The position numbers and the translations under genes are program-made. A stretch of DNA of 64,000 nt, from positions 62,001-126,000 of the forward strand of contig NZ_BCTM01000002.1 in NCBI RefSeq assembly GCF_001571285.1, in the 5' to 3' direction. Below are positions 44,188-52,783 of this stretch, in pieces (positions within the stretch are counted from its first letter, which is position 1; every line of letters begins with the position of its first letter). Origin of the DNA: Kluyvera cryocrescens NBRC 102467. GTDB lineage: Bacteria; Pseudomonadota; Gammaproteobacteria; Enterobacterales; Enterobacteriaceae. The notes beneath the pieces were generated by a model. The model made no database searches, was not told the origin of the DNA, and saw nothing but the letters and a program-made list of their open reading frames with translations.

Positions 44188-45083
44188 TTCCCACAGCAGT
44201 GCGTAAAGAAAAACGCCGGGTGGATCTGTTGGGTGAGCGTCTGCGCAGTCGCGCAACGCAGCTATCGCCCCGTTTATTGGCGGTGGTGAACTGGATTGAC
44301 GACAACCGGGAAGCGGTGCTCGATCATACGGCAATGGAGATTGCCGCCGCCACGCAGACGTCAGATGCCACGGTGGTGCGCGCGATCCAGGCGCTGGGTT
44401 TTGCCGGGCTGCGCGATTTGAAACAGACGCTTCAGCACTGGTTTGGCCCGACGATCACCTCGTCGGAGAAGATGGCGTCAACGGTGAGTGCCTTGACCAG
44501 CGACGTGAACTCCAGTATCGATTTTGTCCTTGAAGGCCATCTTCGCGCCTGTGAAATGCTCGCGAACGCGACCAACCGGTCGGCCATCGCGCAGGCCGTT
44601 GCGCTGTTGACTGATGCCCGCCAGGTGGCGCTGTTTGGGATTGGAGCTTCAGGGATCCTCACGGAATACACGGCGCGGCTGTTTAGCCGCATCGGCCTGC
44701 CGTCGTATGTTTTAAACCGCACGGGGTTTAGTCTGGCCGAGCAAATTGTCTCCCTGCAGCGCGGTGATGTGCTGATTATGATGGCGCAGAAATCGCCGCA
44801 CCGTGAAGGGTTGACCACGCTGCGCGAAGCCGCGCGTTTAGGGATCCCTACCATTTTACTGACGCAAGCGACCGATTCGCGATTTAGCGAAATGTCGCAG
44901 GTGGTAATTCATGTTCCGCGCGGTGAAAACGGACGCGTACCGCTGCATGGCACGGTGATGGTGTGTCTGGAGATGCTGGTGCTGTCGGTCGCATCGACGG
45001 CCTCGCAGCGGACGATTCGTTCGATGAAGCGCATTAACGATCTGCATAAGGCGATTGGTAAATCGGGTGGGCGTAAAGGATAA
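44184..45083 (+). CDS. MurR/RpiR-family regulator with SIS domain
   Basis: A 299-residue regulator: N-terminal RpiR helix-turn-helix at about 20-80 (TAMEIAAATQTSDATVVRAI) and a SIS domain from about 125 (ALFGIGASGILTEYTARLF, then VLIMMAQKSPHREGLT). SIS domains usually bind sugar phosphates or amino-sugar derivatives, so coupling by a four-base overlap to an iron-siderophore transporter is unexpected. It may sense a siderophore-derived or metabolic signal and control the downstream dehydrogenase and oxygenase genes; this is inference from order. Confidence 0.88.
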   Translation: MIPTAVRKEKRRVDLLGERLRSRATQLSPRLLAVVNWIDDNREAVLDHTAMEIAAATQTSDATVVRAIQALGFAGLRDLKQTLQHWFGPTITSSEKMASTVSALTSDVNSSIDFVLEGHLRACEMLANATNRSAIAQAVALLTDARQVALFGIGASGILTEYTARLFSRIGLPSYVLNRTGFSLAEQIVSLQRGDVLIMMAQKSPHREGLTTLREAARLGIPTILLTQATDSRFSEMSQVVIHVPRGENGRVPLHGTVMVCLEMLVLSVASTASQRTIRSMKRINDLHKAIGKSGGRKG

Positions 45084-45197
45084 ACGCCGCCACACCTCCT
45101 GAGTCGAATCCTAATGTGCTGACTCGATTATCCGTTTGCATTTTGTCCGAATAATCATCAGGCTAGCAAAAACGACCGACTCGATGAGGAAAGTAAA

Positions 45198-46073
45198 ATG
45201 AAAGCATCACCCGCGGTAGCGGTTCTGGGATTAGGCGCAATGGGGCACGCATTTGCCGCCAATCTGCTGAAGAAAGGTTTCACGGTTTACGGCTGGAATC
45301 GCACGCCGGGGCGCGGCGAAGACCTTCAGAATCAGGGCTTACAGTTGTGTAACGATGCGGCGCTAGCGGTGGAAGATGCGCAGGTGATTATCGCCATGCT
45401 GACCGATGGCGAAGCCACGCAAGCCATTATTCGTGCGATTGCGCCGTCTTGCCCGCAAGGGGCGACTTTCTGTCAGATGGGGACCATCGGTATCCAGGAA
45501 ACGGCGGACGCGATAGCCCTGTTGGCAAGCCTGCGTCCGGATATGCTGTATCTCGACGCGCCGGTTTCCGGCACCAAAGCACCGGCGGAAAATGCGCAGA
45601 TTCTGGTGATGGCCAGCGGCGATCGCGAACGTGCCCACGCCGCGCAGCAGGTGTTTGACGCCATCTCGCGCGGCACGCAGTGGTACGGTGAGGCGGGGAA
45701 CAGCCAGAAGATGAAGCTGGTGATTAACGCCTGGCTTATCGCCATGATGCAGGGCGTTGCCGAAAGTATGCAGCTTGCAAAACAGTTTGGCTTTACGCCG
45801 GATCAGCTGTGGGAAACCCTGGAAGGCGGCCCGCTGGCGGCGCCTTACGTCAAGGGCAAACTGGAGATGATCCGCCGGGATGATTATGCGCCGCAGATGC
45901 AGCTTCAGCACGCTTTAAAAGATGCGCGTTTGGCGTTGGCTAACGCGGCGGAAGGCACAATGCCCATGATGGACAATATCACCCATTTGTGGGCGCAGGC
46001 GGCAACAGGTGGCCTGGGAGAGCAGGATTTGGCCGCCGTTTACGCCTGGCTTGATAACGCTTCGCGGGCTTAA
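45198..46073 (+). CDS. Beta-hydroxyacid dehydrogenase family oxidoreductase
   Basis: A 291-residue NAD(P)-dependent enzyme of the 3-hydroxyisobutyrate/6-phosphogluconate dehydrogenase family. It has the Rossmann motif LGLGAMGHAFAANL, WNRTPGR (second-strand Arg favouring NADP), DAPVSGTKAPAENAQ substrate signature and KLVIN with the catalytic lysine. The substrate is unknown. AGGAAAG precedes the ATG. A 114-base gap after the RpiR gene suggests a separate promoter; the oxygenase gene follows 18 bases later, so these two probably form an operon. Confidence 0.86.
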   Translation: MKASPAVAVLGLGAMGHAFAANLLKKGFTVYGWNRTPGRGEDLQNQGLQLCNDAALAVEDAQVIIAMLTDGEATQAIIRAIAPSCPQGATFCQMGTIGIQETADAIALLASLRPDMLYLDAPVSGTKAPAENAQILVMASGDRERAHAAQQVFDAISRGTQWYGEAGNSQKMKLVINAWLIAMMQGVAESMQLAKQFGFTPDQLWETLEGGPLAAPYVKGKLEMIRRDDYAPQMQLQHALKDARLALANAAEGTMPMMDNITHLWAQAATGGLGEQDLAAVYAWLDNASRA

Positions 46074-46091
46074 TCATCATCGGGGGTGGCA

Positions 46092-46964
46092 ATGGAATGG
46101 CTACGTCAGCGTATTGAGCGTCAGGTGCTGGGGCTGACCGGCATGGCGCTCAACGAGATTGATTTCGAACATCCACACGGCGACCCAGGGCTTTTTGGCC
46201 CGCAGTCGGCTATCTGGCCGGTGCACGGCGATTTTACTTCCATGCTCTGTGGCGGCATCAGCGCATTATTGTTGCAGATGCTGCACCCGCTGGCGTTGGC
46301 GGGGGTTTGGGATCACTCTTCATTTCGCGATGATATCTTTGGTCGCCTGCGGCGTACCAGCCAGTTTATCTCCGCAACCACCTTTGCCACCGCCGCCGAT
46401 GCCGAGCGGTTAATCGACAAAGTGAAAGCGATTCATCTGCGGGTGAACGGCACCGATATTGACGGTACGCCGTATGCAGCAAGCGATCCGCATCTCTTGA
46501 CGTGGGTACATATTGCGGAGTGCAGTTCGTTTATGGCGTCCCATCTCCGCTATCGGCGTACCGTAGTGACACCGTCACGTCAGGCGCAGTATTTCATTGA
46601 ATCGGCGAGCATTGCTGAGCGTCTTGGGGCGCGTAATGTCCCTAAGACACCGCAAGCGGTGGCCGAGTATCTGGAGTTGATGCGCCCGCAGCTTCGCTGC
46701 GATGAACGCACGCGGGAAGTGGCACGGGTACTGATGACCACCCGGCTGCCGGGTAGGCTAGCGCAGCCTGCGGGAACGATTTTAATGAAAGCCGGTATCG
46801 ATCTGCTGCCTCCCTGGGCACAAGAGATGTTGGATTTGCGGTTGAGTCCACTTGAGCAAAAAATGGTACACGCTGGCGTACATGCCATCGCCGCGGTGCT
46901 GCGGCGATCGGTGCGCAATGGGGCATATCATTGTGCAATGAGGCGGGTCAGGGCTGGGCGGTAA
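46092..46964 (+). CDS. MpaB/DUF2236 family oxygenase
   Basis: A 290-residue member of the DUF2236 family, which includes latex-clearing protein (a b-type heme oxygenase) and MpaB. Family signs: LLQMLHPLALAGVWDHSSF, FRDDIFGRLRRTSQFI, and LLTWVHIAECSSF, where the WVH histidine corresponds to the proposed heme ligand, followed by RYRR. It may oxidatively cleave or hydroxylate a small hydrophobic molecule; the substrate is unknown. I prefer ATG at 46092 (GGGGG upstream) over GTG at 46086. Association with a siderophore importer is notable because oxygenases of this type need heme iron. Confidence 0.85.
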   Translation: MEWLRQRIERQVLGLTGMALNEIDFEHPHGDPGLFGPQSAIWPVHGDFTSMLCGGISALLLQMLHPLALAGVWDHSSFRDDIFGRLRRTSQFISATTFATAADAERLIDKVKAIHLRVNGTDIDGTPYAASDPHLLTWVHIAECSSFMASHLRYRRTVVTPSRQAQYFIESASIAERLGARNVPKTPQAVAEYLELMRPQLRCDERTREVARVLMTTRLPGRLAQPAGTILMKAGIDLLPPWAQEMLDLRLSPLEQKMVHAGVHAIAAVLRRSVRNGAYHCAMRRVRAGR

Positions 46965-46996
46965 TCGTGAAAAAATGGAAATGCATCTCAACAAAT

Positions 46997-47024
46997 AAAA
47001 AACCGGCATCGAGCGCCGGTTTTT
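46997..47024. terminator. Terminator after the oxygenase gene
   Basis: AACCGGC pairs with GCCGGTT over a seven-base loop, preceded by an A run and followed by T, so it can stop transcription from both sides, including the small minus-strand gene that follows. Confidence 0.85.
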
Positions 47025-47027
47025 AGC

Positions 47028-47168
47028 TTAAATTTTGCAGGCGTCGCCGCAGTCATCGTCAGCGACAATTGCCTGTGCTTTCTTGTCTGCATCGTCCAGA
47101 CGTTCTGCATTTCGCTCTTGTGCTTCTTCCAGTCCATCAAAGACCAGATTATCGAGATCTATTTCCAT
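47028..47168 (-). CDS. 46-residue acidic small protein
   Basis: A short gene not matched to a family that I recognise. The minus strand reads ATG at 47168 with AGGTGA six bases upstream, 46 codons, and TAA at 47028. The product begins MEIDLDNLVFDGLEEAQERN, is strongly acidic and helical in character, and ends DDDCGDACKI with a pair of cysteines (CxxxC). It has no signal peptide or membrane segment, so it should be cytoplasmic. The good ribosome site and the terminator right after its stop codon support expression. Function unknown; the cysteine pair could bind metal or form a redox site. Confidence 0.72.
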   Translation of the reverse strand: MEIDLDNLVFDGLEEAQERNAERLDDADKKAQAIVADDDCGDACKI

Positions 47169-47416
47169 TCGTCACCTGTATTCAGATTGTTCTACACTCG
47201 TCACAGTATATTGCAAAAATGTTGATTGATGTAGCCGCGAATGACATCAGATGCGATTGCAGCACAAAGCGCGCGTCGATTGCGAGTGGAAATTCTGAAG
47301 TGTGATGTGGCGCGCTGCAAAAGCGCACGTTGAGTACAAAAAACAGTCGATAACAGGCGAATACTGGAAACAGGAAAGCATATAACCTTGAAAAACACCG
47401 TTTGGAGGGATATGCA

Positions 47417-47623
47417 ATGCAGATACAGGACCCACAGGCTTTAACTAATTTTGATTTTCTGGCCCGCAGTTTTGCTCATATGCAGGCATTGGGCCAGCCT
47501 GTCGATATCCGCGCAATAACGGGAAATATGAGCGAGCAGCAGGGCGCCTGGTTTCGGGCACGCTATGAACATTACCGAAAGCAGGCCGCCAGGGCGAAAG
47601 AGCAAACGCTAGAAGTGTGTTAA
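47417..47623 (+). CDS. glgS: Surface composition regulator GlgS (ScoR)
   Basis: A 68-residue helical protein matching E. coli GlgS at the diagnostic stretch [20 protein letters not shown] and [20 protein letters not shown]. GlgS was named for stimulating glycogen synthesis and later described as a negative regulator of flagella and fimbriae. The ATG at 47417 has GGAGG seven bases upstream; a TTG five codons earlier is weaker. In E. coli glgS lies elsewhere on the map, so its position here is different. The upstream region 47169-47416 should carry its promoter; no clear CRP site was found. Confidence 0.88.
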   Translation: MQIQDPQALTNFDFLARSFAHMQALGQPVDIRAITGNMSEQQGAWFRARYEHYRKQAARAKEQTLEVC

Positions 47624-47893
47624 TCATTAACGGGCCGTTCGGTTCGTTCTCAACAACAGCGGGCACAGATAGGTGCCCGTTATTATGTCTACCCGATCAT
47701 CTTTTCACCGCTTACGGTACGCAGCTAACGCACCCTTGTGGGTTTGCTTTCGGCCTGCTTTCTCGCTGATTAATGAAATGATTTCATAGGTCAGTTCTGA
47801 TTTATCTATCTAATCAAACTCATCTGCGCTCATTATAATTTTCTCATTCATGCAACCAGGCGTGGGATACGCCGGACTCCTGGAGATAATCTG

Positions 47894-48556
47894 ATGCAAC
47901 ACGCACTTCATCAACGTCAGCAGGCAATGATCCCGATTGCCGCCCTGTCGGCGCGCGGCGAGATGGAAAAACTCACGCTCGCTCTCAATGATGGTCTCGA
48001 TGCGGGGCTCACCGTGAATGAGATTAAAGAAATATTGATCCAGCTTTATGCCTACTGCGGCTTTCCGCGCAGCCTGAATGCGTTGGGCTGTTTTATGACG
48101 GTGGTGAATACGCGTAAAGCTGGCGGCATTGACGATAATGAGGGCCCGGTAGCAAACAGGCCTCCGGTCGGTTGGGACAGCCTGACTGCTGGAACGCTAA
48201 CCCAGACCGCGCTGGTGGGCAAACCGGTAAGCGGGGCGCTTTTTGACTTTGCTCCGGCGATTGATGTTTATCTCAAAGCACACTTGTTCGGCGATATTTT
48301 CCAGCGTGACGTGCTGGACTGGTCGGCACGCGAGCTGGCCACGGTATCTGCGCTGGCAGCTATACCCGGGGCGGAGAGCCAGCTTAAAAGTCATTATGCA
48401 ATCGCGATGAATAATGGTCTTACCGCCGAACAGCTTCACGCTTTTGTCGCGGTGCTGGCCGCGAAATGCCCCGGCGAGATTGCGGCCAATGCCCAGGCGG
48501 TACTGGCGCTATTCCTCGATGAAACTCCTCAACAATCAACGGCAACGGAGCAGTAA
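47894..48556 (+). CDS. Carboxymuconolactone decarboxylase family protein
   Basis: A 220-residue protein with two tandem CMD/AhpD-like domains. The first has LTVNEIKEILIQLYAYCGFPRSLNAL, the second ARELATVSALAAIPGAESQLKSHY and GLTAEQLHAF. The AhpD-type CxxC redox pair is absent. Such double-domain proteins are often annotated as decarboxylases without proof. CTGGAG precedes the ATG. The stop codon overlaps the cupin start by one base, so the pair is coupled. Confidence 0.85.
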   Translation: MQHALHQRQQAMIPIAALSARGEMEKLTLALNDGLDAGLTVNEIKEILIQLYAYCGFPRSLNALGCFMTVVNTRKAGGIDDNEGPVANRPPVGWDSLTAGTLTQTALVGKPVSGALFDFAPAIDVYLKAHLFGDIFQRDVLDWSARELATVSALAAIPGAESQLKSHYAIAMNNGLTAEQLHAFVAVLAAKCPGEIAANAQAVLALFLDETPQQSTATEQ

Positions 48557-48963
48557 TGAACGAGACATTTGACGGTAACAGCATTTTCCCGCGTGGGGAG
48601 AAAAATGAAGCCTACGCGAAATATTTCACCGGCACGAGCTATCTGACCATGCTATCGCGCGAAGGCGTGACAATAGGTAATGTTGCGTTTGAGCCGGGCT
48701 GTCGGAATTTTTGGCATATCCATCATCAAGGTGGTCAGATTCTGCTGGTGACCGGCGGCCGCGGTTGGTATCAAGCCTGGGGCGAACCGGCGCGTGAGCT
48801 GAAAACCGGCGACGTGGTGAATATCCCGCCTGGAACCAAGCATTGGCATGGCGCGGCGCACGATAGCTGGTTTGCCCATATTGCGGTAGAGGTCCCGGCG
48901 CCAGGGGCATCAAATGAGTGGCTGGAAGCGGTGAGCGACGAAGAGTATCAGCAGCTGCCGTAA
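48556..48963 (+). CDS. Cupin-domain protein
   Basis: A 135-residue single-domain cupin. Motif 1 is FWHIHHQGGQILLVTGG (metal-binding histidines; the usual Glu is Gln) and motif 2 is GDVVNIPPGTKHWHGA. Such proteins commonly accompany CMD proteins in small operons, sometimes also with a redox or aldo-keto partner. The substrate is unknown. TAATG overlap with the CMD gene. Confidence 0.87.
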   Translation: MNETFDGNSIFPRGEKNEAYAKYFTGTSYLTMLSREGVTIGNVAFEPGCRNFWHIHHQGGQILLVTGGRGWYQAWGEPARELKTGDVVNIPPGTKHWHGAAHDSWFAHIAVEVPAPGASNEWLEAVSDEEYQQLP

Positions 48964-49070
48964 CGTTCGCTATCGTCTACGCCCCAAGTCATGCTTTTGT
49001 GTTTTGCATCGCCGTAACCCTACGATAAATACGCCTATAATGCGTAATGTATCCACAGGAGAGGAAAACG

Positions 49071-49409
49071 ATGTTAACCCCGGTTCAATTACTCAAAAAT
49101 GCCGTCTTTGCTGGCGCAGTGTTTATGACATCAACAGCGGTGTGGGCCGCTGAGCACTGGATTGATGTGCGTACTCCCGAGCAGTTTCAGCAATCACACG
49201 TGCAGGGCGCGGTGAATATTCCGTTGAAGGACTTGTCACAGCGTATTGGCGAAGTCACCCAGGATAAAAACGACACGTTATATCTGTACTGCAATACCGG
49301 TAACCAGTCGGGCAAGGCTGAAACGCTGCTACAGAAAATGGGCTATAAAAATGCGGTCAACGAAGGCGGCTTAAAAGACGTTGAAAAGAAAACCACGTTA
49401 GTTAATTAG
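49071..49409 (+). CDS. Periplasmic rhodanese (PspE-like)
   Basis: A 112-residue thiosulfate:cyanide sulfurtransferase-type protein with a signal peptide (to about residue 26, VWAAE) and one rhodanese domain; the active-site cysteine lies in YCNTGNQSGKA. It resembles E. coli PspE (HWIDVRTPEQFQQSHVQGA), but it is not in a psp operon, so I leave the symbol empty. ATG at 49071 has AGGAGAGG upstream; the in-frame codon eight earlier was rejected. Confidence 0.85.
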   Translation: MLTPVQLLKNAVFAGAVFMTSTAVWAAEHWIDVRTPEQFQQSHVQGAVNIPLKDLSQRIGEVTQDKNDTLYLYCNTGNQSGKAETLLQKMGYKNAVNEGGLKDVEKKTTLVN

Positions 49410-49501
49410 TTTGCCCCCGCACGTATCAATACACTTTTCACGCTAAACCCCAGAGTCTCAGACAGGTTGGCAGCGGTTGGCACAAACGCCCGCACGCTGC
49501 T

Positions 49502-49531
49502 AGCCTGAATCATTCAGGCTCTGGATTTTTT
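49502..49531 (+). terminator. Probable terminator of the rhodanese gene
   Basis: AGCCTGAA and TTCAGGCT form an eight-base hairpin with a three-base loop; six T follow after a CTGGA spacer, which is unusual. Confidence 0.45.
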
Positions 49532-49566
49532 GTCTCAGGGCATCATCAATACCGCAAGGATTTCCA

Positions 49567-49884
49567 ATGAGTGAAGTGAAGATTGTTGCCACATTAACGC
49601 CATTTCCTGAACATATCGATACTATCCGCAAAGCGGCGCAGGCCATGGTGCCATTGACGCACCAGGAAGCGGGATGTCTGCAATACGATCTGCATGAAAG
49701 CCGGGCGATCCCCGATGTTCGCGAGCTGGCGAACGAAGGTGCCGTCTCATTTGTGTTTATTGAGCGCTGGAAATCGGAACAGGATCTGGTGAAGCACGTT
49801 GCGATGTCATATCACGACGATTTTCTGGCAACGCTGGATGGCAAACTTGAAGGTATTAGCGTTCAACGCTTGACGAAACTGTAA
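49567..49884 (+). CDS. ABM-domain (antibiotic biosynthesis monooxygenase-like) protein
   Basis: A 105-residue ferredoxin-like-fold protein of the ABM/YgiN group: VKIVATLTPFPEHIDTIRKAA, LTHQEAGCLQYDLHES and FVFIERWKSEQDLVKHVAM. E. coli relatives act on quinones or are of unknown function; monooxygenase activity should not be assumed. AAGGA precedes the ATG. It stands alone before the tRNA array. Confidence 0.85.
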   Translation: MSEVKIVATLTPFPEHIDTIRKAAQAMVPLTHQEAGCLQYDLHESRAIPDVRELANEGAVSFVFIERWKSEQDLVKHVAMSYHDDFLATLDGKLEGISVQRLTKL

Positions 49885-49939
49885 GAATGCAGGGGATTTA
49901 AGCGAGAAGGGAAGAGATAGCACCATACCTGAAAAGATA

Positions 49940-50016
49940 TGGTGCGTCCGAGTGGACTCGAACCACCGACCCCCACCATGTCAAGGTGGTGCTCTAACCA
50001 ACTGAGCTACGGACGC
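49940..50016 (-). tRNA. tRNA-Val (GAC), copy 3 of the array
   Basis: A 77-base cloverleaf with encoded CCA: acceptor stem GCGTCCG/CGGACGC, D arm AGCTCAGTTGGTTAGAGC, anticodon loop CTTGACA with GAC, T arm GGTTCGAGTCC. It reads Val codons GUC and GUU. Promoter-distal member of a three-gene array. A short hairpin that includes the CCA end (49921-49944) may help termination or processing. Confidence 0.97.
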
Positions 50017-50020
50017 ATAA

Positions 50021-50097
50021 TGGTGCGTTTAATTGGACTCGAACCAACGACCCCCACCATGTCAAGGTGGTGCTCTAACCAACTGAGCTATAAACGC
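50021..50097 (-). tRNA. tRNA-Val (GAC), copy 2 of the array
   Basis: The same body and anticodon GAC as its neighbours but with acceptor stem GCGTTTA/TAAACGC. CCA is encoded. Only four bases separate it from the promoter-distal copy. Confidence 0.97.
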
Positions 50098-50101
50098 ATA
50101 A

Positions 50102-50178
50102 TGGTGCGTTCGATTGGACTCGAACCAACGACCCCCACCATGTCAAGGTGGTGCTCTAACCAACTGAGCTACGAACGC
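50102..50178 (-). tRNA. tRNA-Val (GAC), copy 1 of the array
   Basis: Promoter-proximal copy with acceptor stem GCGTTCG/CGAACGC and anticodon GAC; CCA encoded. The array corresponds to E. coli valV-valW next to ydhE/mdtK, with one additional copy here. Confidence 0.97.
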
Positions 50179-50204
50179 ATTGTTGCTTGCGGCAACGGGG
50201 ACGA

Positions 50205-50233
50205 ATATTAGCGGCAGACACCGGTTGTGGCAA
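50205..50233 (-). promoter_or_regulatory. Sigma-70 promoter of the tRNA-Val array
   Basis: On the minus strand TTGCCA is followed after 17 bases by TAATAT, then a GC-rich discriminator (TCGTCCCC), which is typical of stable-RNA promoters under stringent control. It lies about 25 bases before the first tRNA. Confidence 0.85.
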
Positions 50234-50402
50234 GCGGAAAATGTTTGATTTCACGCGACTGGAGAACTTTTGCCCATCTCTGCCGTCTTTTCCTACAATG
50301 AGGGGGATTTCATTGATCTCTCTCGCTTTTACCTACCTCGCTATGCATGTCGTTTTGCCATAATCCATACCGAAGACATTTTGGCGTCCATTGTTGCAGT
50401 AT

Positions 50403-50425
50403 GAAATGTTATGTTATAACATTTT
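50403..50425. promoter_or_regulatory. Zur box of zinT
   Basis: The 23 bases starting GAAATGTTATGTTATAACAT closely match the known Zur consensus (GAAATGTTATA-n-TATAACATTTC), lying 34 bases before the zinT start codon, so they overlap the likely core promoter. Confidence 0.9.
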
Positions 50426-50458
50426 ACACCTAATGTATCGGATAAGGATAAAACGCGG

Positions 50459-51106
50459 GTGAAATATTCAAGCAAAATGGCGGTTGTGATAATGGCATTA
50501 CTGGGCTGCGGTCAGGCGTTAGCGCATGGGCACCACGATCACGGAACGCCATTGACGGAGGTTGAACAAAAAGCGGCAGAGGGTATTTTCACTCTCAAGG
50601 ATGTCAAAGATCGCCCACTCGCCGATTGGGAAGGCGTTTGGGAATCGGTCAATGGCTATTTGCTGTCCGGAGATTTGGACCCGGTATTCCGCCAGAAAGC
50701 GGAAAAACAACCGGGGAAAACGTTCGCCGAAATCAAGGAGTACTACCGCAAAGGCTATGCCACAGACGTCAATATGATTGGCATCGAAAACGGCGTGATG
50801 GAGTTTCACGTGGGTGACAAGGTGAGCACCTGTGAGTATCGATACAGTGGGCATAAAGTGCTGACGTATGTATCGGGAAAGCAAGGCGTCCGCTATCTGT
50901 TTGAGTGCCAGCAGGCTAACACCGGGGCGCCAAAGTACGTGCAATTTAGCGACCATATTATTGCGCCGCGTAAATCTGCGCATTTCCATATTTTTATGGG
51001 CAACGAGTCACAGGAAGCACTGCTGGCGGAAATGGATAACTGGCCAACCTACTATCCGTACCAGTTGACCAAGCAGCAGGTGGTTGATGAGATGCTGCAT
51101 CACTAA
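50459..51106 (+). CDS. zinT: Periplasmic zinc/cadmium-binding protein ZinT
   Basis: ZinT binds zinc in the periplasm and helps ZnuA deliver it to the ZnuABC importer when zinc is scarce. The 215-residue protein has a signal peptide (to about residue 22), a histidine-rich mature N-terminus (HGHHDHG), and a lipocalin-like domain with conserved histidines in [14 protein letters not shown]. The start is a GTG at 50459 with AAGGA upstream. A strong Zur box precedes it. E. coli has zinT (yodA) elsewhere on its map; here it sits between the tRNA-Val array and mdtK. Confidence 0.93.
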   Translation: MKYSSKMAVVIMALLGCGQALAHGHHDHGTPLTEVEQKAAEGIFTLKDVKDRPLADWEGVWESVNGYLLSGDLDPVFRQKAEKQPGKTFAEIKEYYRKGYATDVNMIGIENGVMEFHVGDKVSTCEYRYSGHKVLTYVSGKQGVRYLFECQQANTGAPKYVQFSDHIIAPRKSAHFHIFMGNESQEALLAEMDNWPTYYPYQLTKQQVVDEMLHH

Positions 51107-51120
51107 GATGTGGTGGTATA

Positions 51121-51149
51121 AGCCCGGTGACGCGTTGCCACACCGGGCT
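51121..51149. terminator. Hairpin between zinT and mdtK
   Basis: AGCCCGGTG pairs with CACCGGGCT over an 11-base loop between convergent genes. The T tail is very short. Confidence 0.5.
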
Positions 51150-51158
51150 TTGCAGAGA

Positions 51159-52532
51159 TTAACGCGCAGCGCGTTGCAAAATAACGGCCGCCGGTTGGCG
51201 CTGCAGGAAGCGCATACGCAGCATCATCAGTATCGCTGCCGACGTCAGGCCAATAATAAAGCCCCACCAGAAGCCCGCAGGACCCATTCTCTCCACGACC
51301 AGATCGGTCAGCGCCAGAACATAACCGCACGGCAGCCCCAGCACCCAGTAAGCGATAAAGGTAATAAAGAAGATCGAACGCGTATCTTTATAACCACGCA
51401 GAATACCGCTGCCGATAACCTGCACCGAATCGGAAATCTGGTACAGCGCCGCCAGTAACATTAGCTGAGCGGCCAGCGTGACGACTTCAGGATTATCGTT
51501 ATACAGCAGAGCAATGTGCGTACGCATCACGGTAGTGAAAATGGCGGTGCACATCGCCATGCAAATCCCAACGCCAAGGCCGGTACGTGCGGAAACCTGC
51601 GCATCGGGCGTGGAGCCTTGTCCAAGGCGATAGCCAACGCGGATGGTTACTGCTGCGGCCAGCGACATTGGTAGCACGAACATCAATGAACTAAAGTTCA
51701 GCGCGATTTGGTGCCCTGCGACATCGACAATCCCCAATGGTGAAACCAGCAGGGCCACCACGGCAAACAGTGTCACTTCGAAGAACAGCGCCAGCGCAAT
51801 AGGCAGCCCCAGGGTGGTCAGACGTTTGAGAATCGCCGTATCCGGGCGGGCAAAACGCTCCTTATTACGGATGTCGCGCATCGAACCGGCATGACGAACG
51901 TAGTAAAACATGCTGAAGAACATCACCCAGTAAACCGAGGCCGTTGCGACACCACAGCCCACGCCGCCGAGTTCCGGCATGCCAAAATGACCGTAGATAA
52001 AGATGTAGTTCACCGGAATATTGACCAGCAGGCCGATAAAGCCCATCACCATGCCAGGCTTGGTTTTAGCCAACCCTTCGCACTGGTTACGCGCGACCTG
52101 GAAACAGAGATAGCCGGGCGCGCCCCACAGCAGCGCGCGCAGGTAGCCTACGGCTTTGTCCGCCAGCGCTGGGTCAATATTATGCATTGAGCGAATAATG
52201 TAGCCCGCATTCCACAGCACGACCATGATCAGCACTGAGACAAATCCCGCTAGCCAGAAGCCCTGACGTACCTGCTGAGCGATACGATCGCGACGACCTG
52301 AACCGTTGAGCTGGGCGATAACCGGGGTCAGGGCCAGCAGCAAACCGTGGCCGAATAGAATGGCCGGCAGCCAGATAGAGGTACCAATCGCGACCGCGGC
52401 CATGTCGGTGGCGCTGTAACCACCGGCCATAACGGTATCGACGAATCCCATTGCCGTTTGGGCTACCTGCGCAAGGATAACCGGGATAGCCAGAGATAAT
52501 AACTGACGCGCTTCGACAAAGTACTTCTGCAC
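51159..52532 (-). CDS. mdtK: MATE-family multidrug efflux pump MdtK
   Basis: MdtK (YdhE/NorE) exports norfloxacin and other cationic drugs using a sodium or proton gradient. The 457-residue protein has 12 membrane helices and the family sequence [23 protein letters not shown] near the start. GTG start at 52532 with AGGTG upstream; it aligns with E. coli MQKYISEAR. Divergent from ribE as in E. coli; the 251-base gap shows no additional gene. Confidence 0.95.
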   Translation of the reverse strand: MQKYFVEARQLLSLAIPVILAQVAQTAMGFVDTVMAGGYSATDMAAVAIGTSIWLPAILFGHGLLLALTPVIAQLNGSGRRDRIAQQVRQGFWLAGFVSVLIMVVLWNAGYIIRSMHNIDPALADKAVGYLRALLWGAPGYLCFQVARNQCEGLAKTKPGMVMGFIGLLVNIPVNYIFIYGHFGMPELGGVGCGVATASVYWVMFFSMFYYVRHAGSMRDIRNKERFARPDTAILKRLTTLGLPIALALFFEVTLFAVVALLVSPLGIVDVAGHQIALNFSSLMFVLPMSLAAAVTIRVGYRLGQGSTPDAQVSARTGLGVGICMAMCTAIFTTVMRTHIALLYNDNPEVVTLAAQLMLLAALYQISDSVQVIGSGILRGYKDTRSIFFITFIAYWVLGLPCGYVLALTDLVVERMGPAGFWWGFIIGLTSAAILMMLRMRFLQRQPAAVILQRAAR

Positions 52533-52783
52533 GTTAACACCTGTCTTGTTGTTATTTATTCTCGCCGTACAGCGGGTACGGGAGACAGAAAAGCCGCCTT
52601 AACCGGCAGCGAGAAGAATAAATAGAGGAATTGCTCCAATATTGTAGCGAGGATTTGCTATTAATCTAGTCAAAAAATGAGAGGCTGGTCGTGGAAGGTA
52701 GCAACCTGTTTTATCAACTGCTATTGTGCGTAGCAGATGAATCGGTAGACGTACCGAAATAATGATTAACAGGAGTTAACTGC

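Noticed and set aside
47200..47340. CRP site for glgS
   Set aside because: Only a TGTGA half-site (GTGTGATGTGG) is visible; the second half is missing.
49939..50211. Plus-strand open frame of 90 codons with three copies of a repeat containing PTPTMSRWCSNQLSY
   Set aside because: It is the antisense reading of the three tRNA-Val genes, a well-known annotation artefact.
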